From Bacteroidales bacterium (GTDB lineage Bacteria; Bacteroidota; Bacteroidia; Bacteroidales; UBA932), in NCBI GenBank assembly GCA_017557535.1, contig JAFYYM010000079.1, positions 124,001-188,000 of the forward strand: DNA of 64,000 nucleotides, in the 5' to 3' direction. The notes under the pieces are model-generated. The model saw nothing but the letters and a program-made list of their open reading frames with translations, had not been told where the DNA came from and did no database searches. Both the position numbers and the translations under genes were made by a program. Of the stretch, positions 1-8,599 are shown one piece after another; the first letter of the stretch is position 1; every line of letters begins with the position of its first letter.

Positions 1-57
1 GACCATACCCGTCTCCATCATAGTCTGAATGACTTGTAACTTGGTATATTTTGCCAT
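1..57 (-). CDS. eda: KDPG/KHG aldolase, N-terminal fragment (runs off the window)
   Basis: Only the first 19 codons lie in the window; they read MAKYTKLQVIQTMMETGMV on the minus strand, which looks like the start of Bacteroidales 2-keto-3-deoxy-6-phosphogluconate aldolases. That enzyme splits KDPG into pyruvate and glyceraldehyde-3-phosphate, the step after KdgK. It follows kdgK by 11 bases on the same strand, so it is the third gene of the uxaC-kdgK-eda operon. The assignment rests on a short N-terminus plus context; the catalytic lysine lies outside the window. Confidence 0.7.
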   Translation of the reverse strand, partial: MAKYTKLQVIQTMMETGMV

Positions 58-68
58 AAATCAATTAT

Positions 69-1109
69 TTACCTTAAAACCCGGCCGGATCCGTCTCCTT
101 TCATGAGATTCTCCACCTCGGCGACTGTGACTTGGTTGAAGTCTCCGAATATAGTATGTTTAAGGCAAGAAGCCGCAACGGCGAAGTTAAGAGCCTTCTG
201 GTCGTCTCCGGTGAAGGTCAACAGGCCATAGATGAGACCTCCCATGAAACTGTCACCTCCTCCGACCCGATCCACGATGTGAGTGATGTCATAGCGGGGT
301 GACTGGTAAAGGGTCTTTCCATCCCAAAGGACACCGCCCCAAGTGTTGTGATTGGCATTGATCGAGCCACGGAGGGTGATTATGACCTTCTTGGCCCTGG
401 GAAACTTTGTCATCAACTGTTCGCCCACACTCTGGAACCTTCTCTGGTCAACAGCGCCGCATGTCGCCGTGACATCAAATCCTTCCGGCTTTATACCGAA
501 TACCTTGTCCGCATCTTCCTCGTTGCCAAGTATAATGTCACAACCTTCCACAAGGGCGGGCATGATCTCGGAAGCTTTCTTCCCATATTTCCAGAGATTC
601 TTGCGGTAATTAAGGTCGCAAGAGACCGTGACACCCAAGCGGTTTGCGGCTTTAATCGCCTCCTGACACACTTCAGCGGCACCTTGGCTCAAAGCTGGTG
701 TGATACCTGTCCAATGGAACCAGTCCGCACCTGAGAACACCTTATCCCAGTCGATCATACCGGTCTCAATGGTCGAGATGGCCGAATGAGCCCTGTCATA
801 TACCACTTTGCCCGGACGGGCGACAGCGCCTGTCTCAAGGAAATATATTCCAAGACGCTCACCGCCGAAGACACAGAAATCTGTACCGACTCCGTATGAA
901 TGGAGGTCCCGGATACAACTCTTAGCGATGTCGTTCTCGGGAAAACGTGTGACGAACTGGACATCCATGCCATAGTTCGCCAGCGAGACGGCAACATTGG
1001 CCTCACCTCCACCGAAAGTGGCGTCAAATTGTCTGGTCTGGGAGAATCGGAGGTAACCTGGCGTCGATAGACGTAGCATTATCTCTCCGAACGTGATGAT
1101 TCTAGGCAT
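69..1109 (-). CDS. kdgK: 2-keto-3-deoxygluconate kinase (PfkB family)
   Basis: A 346-residue PfkB-family sugar kinase. The N-terminal substrate region GGGEANVAVSLANYG is near residues 33-47, and the C-terminal signature GGGDSFMGG carries the catalytic aspartate near residue 286. Length is normal for KdgK. It phosphorylates 2-keto-3-deoxygluconate to KDPG in the cytoplasm. The start lies 5 bases after the uxaC stop and the eda start follows, so the three are co-transcribed. Family membership is clear; the specific substrate is inferred from the uxaC/eda/kduID context. Confidence 0.93.
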   Translation of the reverse strand: MPRIITFGEIMLRLSTPGYLRFSQTRQFDATFGGGEANVAVSLANYGMDVQFVTRFPENDIAKSCIRDLHSYGVGTDFCVFGGERLGIYFLETGAVARPGKVVYDRAHSAISTIETGMIDWDKVFSGADWFHWTGITPALSQGAAEVCQEAIKAANRLGVTVSCDLNYRKNLWKYGKKASEIMPALVEGCDIILGNEEDADKVFGIKPEGFDVTATCGAVDQRRFQSVGEQLMTKFPRAKKVIITLRGSINANHNTWGGVLWDGKTLYQSPRYDITHIVDRVGGGDSFMGGLIYGLLTFTGDDQKALNFAVAASCLKHTIFGDFNQVTVAEVENLMKGDGSGRVLR

Positions 1110-1114
1110 AACTG

Positions 1115-2530
1115 TCAGAAATTGAAATAGTTCTTGGCGTTATTGTATGAGATGTCCTCGACTATTTTGCCTATGAATTCCAGCTCGGATACAGGAAGCT
1201 TGCCATTCTCCACGTCGGTGCCTATCACATCGCAAAAGATACGGCGGAAGTACTCGTGACGAGGATAGCTTATGAAGCTGCGGCTGTCTGTGAGCATACC
1301 CACGAACCTGCTGAGCAAGCCTTGGGAGGAAAGCGCGTTTATCTGCTTACGCATGCCATCCTCCTGATCCAGGAACCACCATGCGGAACCAAACTGCATT
1401 TTCCCGGGGAAGGTCCCGTCATTGAAGGTATATGCCATGGCCATCATAACTTCGTTGTCCTTCGGATTGAGGCAATAGAGGATGGTCTTGGCGAGTTTGT
1501 CCTCAGCGGCGAGTCGATTGAAAAAGCGGTGTCCGGCGGCAGCGACAGGCAGGTCCCCGATGGCGTCGAATCCTGTGTCAGGGCCGACCAAATTGAACAT
1601 CTTCGAGTTGTTGTTGCGGAGGGGACCGACGTGGAACTGCTGGGCCCATCCTGATTCCGCATCCATGACAGCCATATCGTGGAGGAAGGCACTGCGGAAC
1701 TTCTCCAGCTCCTTGGGTCCGGGAGCCTTTCCAAGCAGAACTTTCTTGAATATCAGCTCTATCTCAAGCTGCGTATAGTCCGCGCCATAGAAGGTGTCCA
1801 TTCCGTGATCAGAAAGCTTGCACCCCATCGAGGCGAAGTAATCATGGCGTGTCTGCAAAGCCTCAATCAGGTCTGTATAAGAATCAATGTTTTTACCTGC
1901 CGCCTCTCCTAATTTCTTCAAGTATTCCTTATAGCTCCGTGGATCTTCCACAGCCATCGCCTTGTCAGGCCTCCATGCAGGTAACACCTTGGTGCCGAAC
2001 GGCTTCTGGGCGATCATCTTGTGCCAGCGAAGATCGTCGGCCGGATCATCTGTCGTACAAACCACCTCGACACCGAACTTTCGGATGAGGGCCTGGCCGC
2101 GATATTCCTCGGTCGCCAGTTTGGCGTTGCACTCTTCGAATATCTCCCTGGCGGTAGCAGGAGACAGGAGCTTGTCTATTCCGAAGACGCGGCTCAACTC
2201 CAGATGGGTCCAATGATAGAGAGGGTTGCGCATGGTATAGGGAATAGTCTCCGCCCATTTCTCAAACGTCTCCCACGGGGTTTTAGTCCCTCCGGTGATA
2301 TAATCCTCAGGCACCCCGTTCGCCCTCATCGCGCGCCACTTGTAATGGTCGCCCGCATGGCCGTCAACAAGCCAAAGTTGGGTAATATCCCTAAACTGGA
2401 TGTTTTCCGCTATCTGCTGGGGAACAAGGTGGCAGTGATAATCAATGATCGGCTGTTTTTCCGCATGCTCATGATACAACATTTTAGCGGTATCATTTCC
2501 AAGCATGAAATCTTTGTTGATGAATGTCAT
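1115..2530 (-). CDS. uxaC: glucuronate (uronate) isomerase
   Basis: A 471-residue UxaC of full length. It interconverts D-glucuronate/fructuronate and D-galacturonate/tagaturonate. The metal-site motif DYHCHLVPQQIAE is near residue 30, and WHKMIAQKPFGTKVLPAWRPD and SFISYPRHEYFRRI are family blocks. An in-frame ATG exists 27 bases upstream at 2557, but the predicted transcription start would fall almost on it, and homologues begin with a form like MTFINKDF, so 2530 is preferred. First gene of the leftward operon uxaC-kdgK-eda, divergent from kduD. Confidence 0.94.
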   Translation of the reverse strand: MTFINKDFMLGNDTAKMLYHEHAEKQPIIDYHCHLVPQQIAENIQFRDITQLWLVDGHAGDHYKWRAMRANGVPEDYITGGTKTPWETFEKWAETIPYTMRNPLYHWTHLELSRVFGIDKLLSPATAREIFEECNAKLATEEYRGQALIRKFGVEVVCTTDDPADDLRWHKMIAQKPFGTKVLPAWRPDKAMAVEDPRSYKEYLKKLGEAAGKNIDSYTDLIEALQTRHDYFASMGCKLSDHGMDTFYGADYTQLEIELIFKKVLLGKAPGPKELEKFRSAFLHDMAVMDAESGWAQQFHVGPLRNNNSKMFNLVGPDTGFDAIGDLPVAAAGHRFFNRLAAEDKLAKTILYCLNPKDNEVMMAMAYTFNDGTFPGKMQFGSAWWFLDQEDGMRKQINALSSQGLLSRFVGMLTDSRSFISYPRHEYFRRIFCDVIGTDVENGKLPVSELEFIGKIVEDISYNNAKNYFNF

Positions 2531-2570
2531 TTGTGAAATCAATTGTGGTTGACGCATTTTTGACTATATA

Positions 2571-2604
2571 CAAAAATACAAATGTTTTGCTATTTTGGCG
2601 CAAA
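2571..2604 (-). promoter_or_regulatory. predicted promoter of uxaC-kdgK-eda
   Basis: On the minus strand 2578-2571 reads TATTTTTG, a match to the Bacteroidota -7 element TAnnTTTG. A TTTG (2604-2601) lies 22 bases upstream, slightly beyond the usual 19-21 spacing. That TTTG is one half of the CAAACGTTTG palindrome, so a bound repressor would block this promoter. Confidence 0.6.
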
Positions 2605-2618
2605 CGTTTGTACTTTTG
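2586..2618 (+). promoter_or_regulatory. predicted promoter of kduD-kduI-DUF4861
   Basis: TTTG at 2586-2589 and TACTTTTG at 2611-2618 are separated by 21 bases, matching the Bacteroidota -33/-7 arrangement. The palindrome at 2601-2610 sits in the spacer directly against the -7 element, as expected for a repressor site. The kduD ATG follows 25 bases after the -7 element. Confidence 0.7.
2601..2610. promoter_or_regulatory. CAAACGTTTG palindrome, probable LacI-family operator
   Basis: A perfect 10-bp palindrome with a central CG, the form typical of LacI/GalR-family operators. It lies between the two divergent promoters and overlaps both, so one regulator could control uxaC-kdgK-eda and kduD-kduI together. 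No regulator gene is in the window. The protein that binds is inferred. Confidence 0.6.
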
Positions 2619-2643
2619 TGTAGGGTAACGAATATTGACAAAT

Positions 2644-3447
2644 ATGAACAATCTATTCTCTCTCCAAGGCAAGAACGCATTGATCACCGGAGGGGCGTAT
2701 GGGATAGGATTCGAGATCGCCAAAGCCTTTGTCGCGGCGGGAGCCAAGACGGTGATATTCAACAATCGTAACGAGACAACTCTTCAGAAAGGTCTTGAGA
2801 ATTACAAGGCGGAAGGCATCGGGAACGTGAAAGGCTATCTTTGTGACGTGACCGATGAGAAGCAAGTCGCAGCTATGGTGCAACGGATCCATGAAGAGGT
2901 CGGCCAGATTGATATCCTTGTCAATAACGCCGGGATCATCAAAAGGATTCCTATGCACGAGATGACTCGGGAAGAATTCCAGGAAGTCATAGACGTTGAC
3001 CTTGTGGGGCCATATATCGTTAGCGCGGCGGTTCTCCCTGAGATGATGGAACGCCGCGAGGGCAAGATCATCAACATCTGCTCAATGATGTCTGAGCTCG
3101 GGCGCGAGACCGTCTCGGCTTATGCCGCGGCCAAGGGCGGCCTAAAAATGCTCACGAGAAATATCTGCTCAGAATATGGCGAATATAACATCCAGTGCAA
3201 CGGAATAGGCCCCGGCTACATAGCCACACCCCAAACAGCTCCACTAAGGGAAAAGCAGCCTGACGGAAGCCGCCATCCTTTCGATTCATTCATCTGCGCG
3301 AAGACGCCCGCCGGACGCTGGTTGGATCCTTCCGAGCTGGGAGGGCCGGCGGTATTCCTGGCATCCCATGCTTCAGACGCCGTCAACGGCCACATCCTCT
3401 ATGTGGATGGCGGTATCCTCGCATATATAGGTAAACAGCCAAAGTAA
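2644..3447 (+). CDS. kduD: 2-dehydro-3-deoxy-D-gluconate 5-dehydrogenase (SDR family)
   Basis: A 267-residue short-chain dehydrogenase. It has the TGGAYGIG nucleotide motif at residues 15-22, NNAG at 94-97, and the catalytic set Ser147/Tyr160/Lys164 (SAYAAAKGG). It reduces 3-deoxy-D-glycero-2,5-hexodiulosonate to KDG in pectin and unsaturated-uronate breakdown. ATG 2644 is preferred to a TTG at 2635. kduI follows 6 bases after its stop, which fixes the name; without that context a gluconate 5-dehydrogenase would be equally possible. Confidence 0.9.
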   Translation: MNNLFSLQGKNALITGGAYGIGFEIAKAFVAAGAKTVIFNNRNETTLQKGLENYKAEGIGNVKGYLCDVTDEKQVAAMVQRIHEEVGQIDILVNNAGIIKRIPMHEMTREEFQEVIDVDLVGPYIVSAAVLPEMMERREGKIINICSMMSELGRETVSAYAAAKGGLKMLTRNICSEYGEYNIQCNGIGPGYIATPQTAPLREKQPDGSRHPFDSFICAKTPAGRWLDPSELGGPAVFLASHASDAVNGHILYVDGGILAYIGKQPK

Positions 3448-3453
3448 AAGAAT

Positions 3454-4296
3454 ATGAAACTGAATTGTGAGGTTCGCCAGGCCTCGAGCAATCTCGACGC
3501 CAAGCATTACGACACCGAGCGTATCCGTAAAGAATATCTGGTCGAGAAGATCATGGCTCCAGACGAGATCAACATGGTCTATTCATTGTTCGACCGCATC
3601 ATCACCGGAGGAGCTGTTCCGGTCCATGAGGAGCTTCTCCTCTCCGCTCCCGATATCTTGAGGGCGGATTTCTTCACCCAGCGTAGGGAACTCGGCATAA
3701 TTAACGTCGGTGGAGCCGGCACAGTAAAGGTGGGAGAGGATGAATATCACCTCGACTACAAGGAGGCTCTTTATGTCGGACGTGGCGACCGACATGTCAC
3801 TTTCAAAAGCGACGACGCTGCCACGCCGGCTCATTTCTATTTCTGCTCAGCTACCGCTCATCGAGAGACCGGGGTCAAGAAAGTGACCAAGAAAGATGCT
3901 GTTGTCATGCATCTCGGCAGCCTTGAGGAATCCAATGAGAGAACAATCAACCGTTTATTGGTCAAAGAGGTTGTGCCTTGCTGCCAGCTTCAGATGGGAA
4001 TGACCGAGCTTGCCCCTGGCAGCACCTGGAACACGATGCCAGCACACACCCATGACCGCCGTATGGAGGTCTATTTCTACTTCGAGCTTCCTGAGGATGC
4101 GGCTGTCTGCCACTTCATGGGAGAACCCCATGAGACACGCCACATCTGGATGGCCAATGAGCAGGCGGTCATCTCGCCACAATGGAGCATCCACTCCGCT
4201 TGCGCCACACGCAACTATACCTTCATTTGGGGAATGTGCGGCGAGAATGACGACTACAACGACATGGACTGGTGCGCCACAAAGGACTTGAGATAA
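3454..4296 (+). CDS. kduI: 5-keto-4-deoxyuronate isomerase
   Basis: A 280-residue KduI. It isomerises 5-keto-4-deoxyuronate (from unsaturated galacturonate) to the KduD substrate. The cupin zinc ligands are all visible: His198, His200 and Glu205 in AHTHDRRMEVYFYF, plus His247 in WSIHSAC. These equal the Escherichia coli ligand positions with an offset of two. Second gene of the rightward operon; its TAA overlaps the next ATG by one base. Confidence 0.96.
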   Translation: MKLNCEVRQASSNLDAKHYDTERIRKEYLVEKIMAPDEINMVYSLFDRIITGGAVPVHEELLLSAPDILRADFFTQRRELGIINVGGAGTVKVGEDEYHLDYKEALYVGRGDRHVTFKSDDAATPAHFYFCSATAHRETGVKKVTKKDAVVMHLGSLEESNERTINRLLVKEVVPCCQLQMGMTELAPGSTWNTMPAHTHDRRMEVYFYFELPEDAAVCHFMGEPHETRHIWMANEQAVISPQWSIHSACATRNYTFIWGMCGENDDYNDMDWCATKDLR

Positions 4297-5156
4297 TGAG
4301 AAAGTATATTCTTATTACCGCTCTCGCCGCAATGGCGTTGATTGGTTGTAGAAAGACCGTTGAACCTAAAGTCATGGCCCGCACTGTACCTGAGAGGGCT
4401 GACGACTTCGTGTTCGAGAATAACCTGATCGCCGGGCGATTCTACGGAAGGGCCCTTGAGGGCAACCCCACCTCTCCTGGTCTTGACATCTGGGTCAAGC
4501 TCCCAGGGAAACTCGTCGCTGACGACTGGTACGCCCATGCGGTGACGGAAGAGAATTATTACCATAAAGATCATGGTGGAAAAGACTGCTACAAGGTGGC
4601 CGTGAGCCTTGGAGGTGGCTCCTCTGTTCCGTTTATCGGAGAAGCTCTCTGCTGGCCGGAGACGAATTACCGCTCTTGGAAAATCCTGGAGAGCTCTCCT
4701 GACAAGGTGGTGTTCACTCTTGAATATCCAGCTTGGACAGCAGGAGATAATATCGGTGTGAGCCTTGAGAAGAGAATAACAGTCAAGGCCGACTCTTATT
4801 TTATCGATGTTGAGGACACATACACTTTTCCTGGAACAATGACAATGCCCATCGCCGTCGGATTCAAGCTTCATGGCGATCTGAATACTGTCCGGGATCA
4901 GTTTGAGGCTGGTGACCGCCTGGCTATATGGGAGAGGGCCTCTGACCAAAGTGTCGAACCCGAGGATGGGTTCATCGGGGTGGCCGTCGTCATGCCGGAC
5001 GCCGATTCTGTCCTCGTCTCAGACCAACTGGACCATGCCCTTCTCATAAAAGAGATTCCTTCTGGCGGAACCGTCTCATACAGAGTTGGTTCCTGCTGGT
5101 CTAAAGGCGACATTAAGACACCGTCATCCTGGTTCGACCTCGTAAGGAACCTTTAA
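4296..5156 (+). CDS. DUF4861-family lipoprotein of the pectin locus
   Basis: A 286-residue protein with a lipoprotein signal (LITALAAMALIGC, lipid-attachment Cys near residue 18). The mature part resembles DUF4861 proteins of Bacteroidota polysaccharide loci, with features such as a conserved AVTEENYYHKDHGGKD block and a long beta-rich region. Its ATG overlaps the kduI stop (TAATG), so it is translated with kduI. Biochemical role not known to me; a periplasmic or surface role on uronate-containing oligosaccharides is inferred from position. It should sit in the outer or inner membrane by its lipid anchor. Confidence 0.75.
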   Translation: MRKYILITALAAMALIGCRKTVEPKVMARTVPERADDFVFENNLIAGRFYGRALEGNPTSPGLDIWVKLPGKLVADDWYAHAVTEENYYHKDHGGKDCYKVAVSLGGGSSVPFIGEALCWPETNYRSWKILESSPDKVVFTLEYPAWTAGDNIGVSLEKRITVKADSYFIDVEDTYTFPGTMTMPIAVGFKLHGDLNTVRDQFEAGDRLAIWERASDQSVEPEDGFIGVAVVMPDADSVLVSDQLDHALLIKEIPSGGTVSYRVGSCWSKGDIKTPSSWFDLVRNL

Positions 5157-5173
5157 CCACGAGACTGCTCTCT

Positions 5174-5204
5174 TTTGAAATCTTCTCTATTTGTCGTATC
5201 TTGT
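5174..5204 (+). promoter_or_regulatory. weak promoter candidate for the GH95 gene
   Basis: TTTG at 5174-5177 and TATCTTGT at 5197-5204 are spaced by 19 bases. The second element differs from TAnnTTTG in its last two bases. It would give a short leader before ATG 5228. The 71-base gap after the DUF4861 gene otherwise shows nothing. Confidence 0.35.
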
Positions 5205-5227
5205 AGAAGAAACTAATAACGACGGAT

Positions 5228-7774
5228 ATGAGAAGATTCCTTTTTGTGATGGCCGGGATTCTGGCCGGTTTGTGCGCATCGGCCCAGGGATTGGTCCTTA
5301 GATATGATAAACCCGCTACCAGGTTTGAGGAAGCTCTGCCGATAGGAAACGGTCATCTCGGAGCCACTGTGTCCGGAGGGGTCGTCGATGACCTTATATG
5401 GCTCAATGAAGGTTCATTATGGGGAGGCTGCGCCAATCCTGACAACAACCCCGTTCCGCAAGGAGGCCCGGAGCTTCTCTCGGAGGTGAGAGCCCTTCTG
5501 GAAAAAGAAGAGTGGAAAGCCGCCGAAGAGAAAGTCAAAGGGCTTCAAGGAAAGTATATCAATTCATACCTTCCTATGGGCACCTTACATCTCAGACAGG
5601 ATTTCGACAAGGATGTCTTGGTGTTTGACTATCATGGCGATAATGCCGCTCTTCCCGAGAACAAGGATGAGGTCATCATGGATTATCGCCGCTCTCTAGA
5701 TCTTGAAAACGCCATCACAAGGACCAGTTTTGTGAATGACGGCGTGGAATATACCCGAGAGATGTTCATCTCGCATCCAGACCGGGTGATGGTAATCCAT
5801 CTCACATCCTCCGAGAAAGGGAAACTGGAATTCGACCTCGACGGTGCCACAATGTGGGACGGCAGCTCGATCGAGAGCGTTTCGTCAAATGAATATGTGG
5901 TCAAGGGCCAGGTCGGTTATTTCCAGGACACAAAATGGCAGGAGCCATTCTCGCAATGGCAAGTTGGCCCGAATGGGGAAAGGGGCATGCGCTACCAGTT
6001 CCGGGTTAAAGTTGTGAAATGTGATGGACTTGTGTACACCGCCCCCTGCATCCATGTGAGCGGTGCGAGTGATGTGTTGATTCTTGTCTCTGCGGCGACC
6101 AGTTTCAACGGCTTTGACAAGCGTCCCGACATTGAGGGGCGGGATGAGAACGCCCTTGCGAAGTCTTTTATCAAAGCCGCGGAAACGAAGACTTTTGATG
6201 AGCTTCGCAAAAACCATGTGGCTGATTATCAAAAGCTTTTCAACACAGTAAGCTTGACGCTCGGATCTGGGGAGAACGCCGGACAGCCGCTCGAGCCCGG
6301 ACGCGTCCATTCTCGCTCCGCTGCGACTGAGTACGGCCTAAGCTCGACAGCTGATCCGGCGACCATAGACCAACGTCTGAAGGCTTATGCGGCTGGAGCG
6401 TCCGACCCCTATCTTGAGACTTTGTACTTCCAGTTCGGCCGTTATCTCCTCATATCATCCTCCAGGGAGGACAGCGAGGTTCCTTGCAATCTTCAGGGAA
6501 TATGGTGCAAGGATCGTCACCCGGCCTGGGGCAGCGACCTACACACTAATATCAACGTTCAGATGAATTACTGGCCTGCTGAGCCTCTGGGATTGAGCCA
6601 ATGTGCCCTGCCGCTCATGGAATTCATTAAAAACAGCTCTGTCGCTGGCTATGAAGTGGTGAAGAACATGTACGGGATGAAGGGCTGGACAGTCCACCAT
6701 AACAGCGACATATGGTGCGCCGCCAATCCTGTCGGAGACAAGGCGGGAAGTCCATCATGGGCCAATTTTGTGATGGCTGGTCCATGGCTTTGCACACATC
6801 TCTACGAACACTATCTCTTCACCGGCGACAAGGAATTCCTCGCCCAGACAGCTTATCCTCTTCTTAAAGGTTCAGCCGAGTTCCTGATGGACTGGCTCAT
6901 TGAGAAGGACGGGGAATATATCACCTCTCCCTCAACATCTCCAGAGAACGTTTTCATCGATGACAAGGGCAACCACGGCCAGGTCACCATAGGAAGTGGA
7001 ATGGATTTGGAAATCTGCTGGGAGCTGTTCACCGACGTTATCGAGGCAAGTGAGAACCTGGGACTTGATCCCGATTTCAGGAAGAAATGGATCCACTACC
7101 GTGACAACCTTCACCCGCTTCAGGTCGGTGCCGCCGGGAATCTTGTGGAGTGGTACAAAGACTGGCAAGACGCCGAGCCTCAGCATCGCCACGTCTCCCA
7201 TCTGTTCGGTTTGCATCCCGGTCATGAGATCTCTCCATTGAAGACCCCGGCTCTGGCCAATGCGGCTATCAAAACCCTTGAAAGAAGAGGAGACGGGGGT
7301 ACCGGTTGGAGCAAGGCCTGGAAGATTTGCTTCTGGTCCCGGCTTCTGGACGGAGATCACGCCTACAAGATGTACAGGGAACTTCTCAGTAAATCAACCC
7401 TGCCCAATCTTTGGGACACGCATCCACCTTTCCAGATTGACGGCAACTTTGGTAGTATAGCCGGTATCGGAGAGATGCTTCTGCAGAGCCAAAACGGTGA
7501 GATTCACTTACTTCCGGCTCTTCCATCAGCTTGGAGTGAAGGTTCTGTCACAGGGTTGCGCGCCCGTGGGGCCTATACTGTCAACATGGACTGGAAAGAT
7601 GGAAAGCTAACTTCCGCGAAGATAAGCGCATCCAAGCCAGGAAAAGTCACCGTTCGCACCTCGGTTCCCGTCAAGGCTAAAGGCGCAAGCGCCAAATCCC
7701 GTCGTGACGGAGCATATTACCTGACTACCCTGACTTTAAAGCCGGGCGTTGATTGCGTCCTCACGGCGAGATAA
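5228..7774 (+). CDS. glycoside hydrolase family 95 (alpha-L-fucosidase/alpha-L-galactosidase type)
   Basis: An 848-residue secreted enzyme with a signal peptide ending near ASAQG. The N-terminal beta domain (PIGNGHLGATVSGGV) is followed by an (alpha/alpha)6 catalytic domain. Family blocks are NLQGIWCKDRHPAWGSD, NVQMNYWPAEPLGLSQC, the ENVF segment near the expected acid glutamate, and IDGNFGSIAGIGEMLLQSQN with the conserved Asp. GH95 enzymes remove terminal alpha-L-fucose or alpha-L-galactose; which one cannot be read here, though pectic side chains fit the context. Residues 351-378 are extra relative to the family and come from a palindromic repeat. Confidence 0.9.
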   Translation: MRRFLFVMAGILAGLCASAQGLVLRYDKPATRFEEALPIGNGHLGATVSGGVVDDLIWLNEGSLWGGCANPDNNPVPQGGPELLSEVRALLEKEEWKAAEEKVKGLQGKYINSYLPMGTLHLRQDFDKDVLVFDYHGDNAALPENKDEVIMDYRRSLDLENAITRTSFVNDGVEYTREMFISHPDRVMVIHLTSSEKGKLEFDLDGATMWDGSSIESVSSNEYVVKGQVGYFQDTKWQEPFSQWQVGPNGERGMRYQFRVKVVKCDGLVYTAPCIHVSGASDVLILVSAATSFNGFDKRPDIEGRDENALAKSFIKAAETKTFDELRKNHVADYQKLFNTVSLTLGSGENAGQPLEPGRVHSRSAATEYGLSSTADPATIDQRLKAYAAGASDPYLETLYFQFGRYLLISSSREDSEVPCNLQGIWCKDRHPAWGSDLHTNINVQMNYWPAEPLGLSQCALPLMEFIKNSSVAGYEVVKNMYGMKGWTVHHNSDIWCAANPVGDKAGSPSWANFVMAGPWLCTHLYEHYLFTGDKEFLAQTAYPLLKGSAEFLMDWLIEKDGEYITSPSTSPENVFIDDKGNHGQVTIGSGMDLEICWELFTDVIEASENLGLDPDFRKKWIHYRDNLHPLQVGAAGNLVEWYKDWQDAEPQHRHVSHLFGLHPGHEISPLKTPALANAAIKTLERRGDGGTGWSKAWKICFWSRLLDGDHAYKMYRELLSKSTLPNLWDTHPPFQIDGNFGSIAGIGEMLLQSQNGEIHLLPALPSAWSEGSVTGLRARGAYTVNMDWKDGKLTSAKISASKPGKVTVRTSVPVKAKGASAKSRRDGAYYLTTLTLKPGVDCVLTAR
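6278..6360 (+). repeat. family-B palindromic element inside the GH95 coding region
   Basis: Arms 6278-6296 and 6342-6360 are inverted repeats (about 17 of 20 aligned positions with two single-base gaps). The 38-bp core at 6305-6342 matches the minus strand of 13608-13645 in ispE with 5 mismatches. It encodes about residues 351-378, between TLGSGENAG and TIDQRLKAYAAGASD, where GH95 proteins normally have only a short linker. The frame stays open through both arms and the core. Confidence 0.7.
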
Positions 7775-7784
7775 GCCGCCGGCA

Positions 7785-8591
7785 TTAGGCTTGAAGCCAG
7801 GTATGCTTCTTTACACTGTAGAGGGGTATCAGAGGAAGAAGGATTGGGGTTTTCTTGATATATTCTTGATATTCAGGATCTTCCCCATATGATTCGTCTT
7901 GGCGAAGTTCCAACCTCCTGGCGCCGCTGAACATCACATAGACTATCCCGAGATAACCAAGGATCGCGATTATCCATTGCCAGAGACATAAGCTTGCCCC
8001 GAAACCTGATAAAAAGGCTCCGGTCCAGATCACCAACTCACCGAGGTAGTTGGGGCAGCGTACAATCCGATAGAGTCCCGTGTCCACAAAGCGTTTGGGA
8101 TTGACCTTCTTAGCGGCTGACTTCTGTGCGTCGGCACCAGCCTCAAGGCAGACTCCGCAAGCCATCATGGCCGCTCCTATCCAAGCCCATAAGTCGTTGA
8201 TTGGCAGACCTTGAGCGGTGTTCGCCAGCCTGAATGCCACAGGACTGACTTGGCCGACATAAAGAAGGGCGCAGAAAATCCAGACTGTGATTATCACCCC
8301 GATGGGTTTCTTCTTTTTGAGGGAAGGATCGTAAAGAATCTTCCTATACGCGGCGGCTTTTCGCTCGCGAATAAACAGGTAACCTCCGAGACGTAATCCG
8401 AAAATGAACATCACCGCACAAAGGAGGGCGGTCGGAGGTGTCATGGCTCCGGCGAACAGGATCACTATCGTCAAAGCGAGAGCGGATATTCCGAAACCAT
8501 AGCCTAGGCTGAAGAAGTAAATGAAATATTTCCAGCCGACAGCTGACACCGCGAGAGAGACTGCGAGTAGAATAAGTAAATAAGACATCAA
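7785..8591 (-). CDS. DUF1295/steroid-5-alpha-reductase-like membrane protein
   Basis: A 268-residue integral membrane protein with about six to seven hydrophobic segments. The C-terminal block VDTGLYRIVRCPNYLGELV, followed by a Gly-rich hydrophobic stretch and YQEYIKKTP, is the signature shared by DUF1295, steroid 5-alpha-reductase-like and isoprenylcysteine methyltransferase-like proteins. The substrate is unknown. It lies 8 bases after the aroC stop on the same strand and converges with the GH95 gene 10 bases away. Confidence 0.8.
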   Translation of the reverse strand: MMSYLLILLAVSLAVSAVGWKYFIYFFSLGYGFGISALALTIVILFAGAMTPPTALLCAVMFIFGLRLGGYLFIRERKAAAYRKILYDPSLKKKKPIGVIITVWIFCALLYVGQVSPVAFRLANTAQGLPINDLWAWIGAAMMACGVCLEAGADAQKSAAKKVNPKRFVDTGLYRIVRCPNYLGELVIWTGAFLSGFGASLCLWQWIIAILGYLGIVYVMFSGARRLELRQDESYGEDPEYQEYIKKTPILLPLIPLYSVKKHTWLQA

Positions 8592-8599
8592 TAGTGAGT

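Noticed and set aside
2557..2557. Upstream ATG for uxaC at 2557
   Set aside because: It would leave almost no leader after the predicted promoter and adds nine residues not seen in the family.
4254..4949. A 231-codon minus-strand frame across the DUF4861 gene
   Set aside because: No family likeness, and it opposes a gene with a clear lipoprotein signal and operon overlap.
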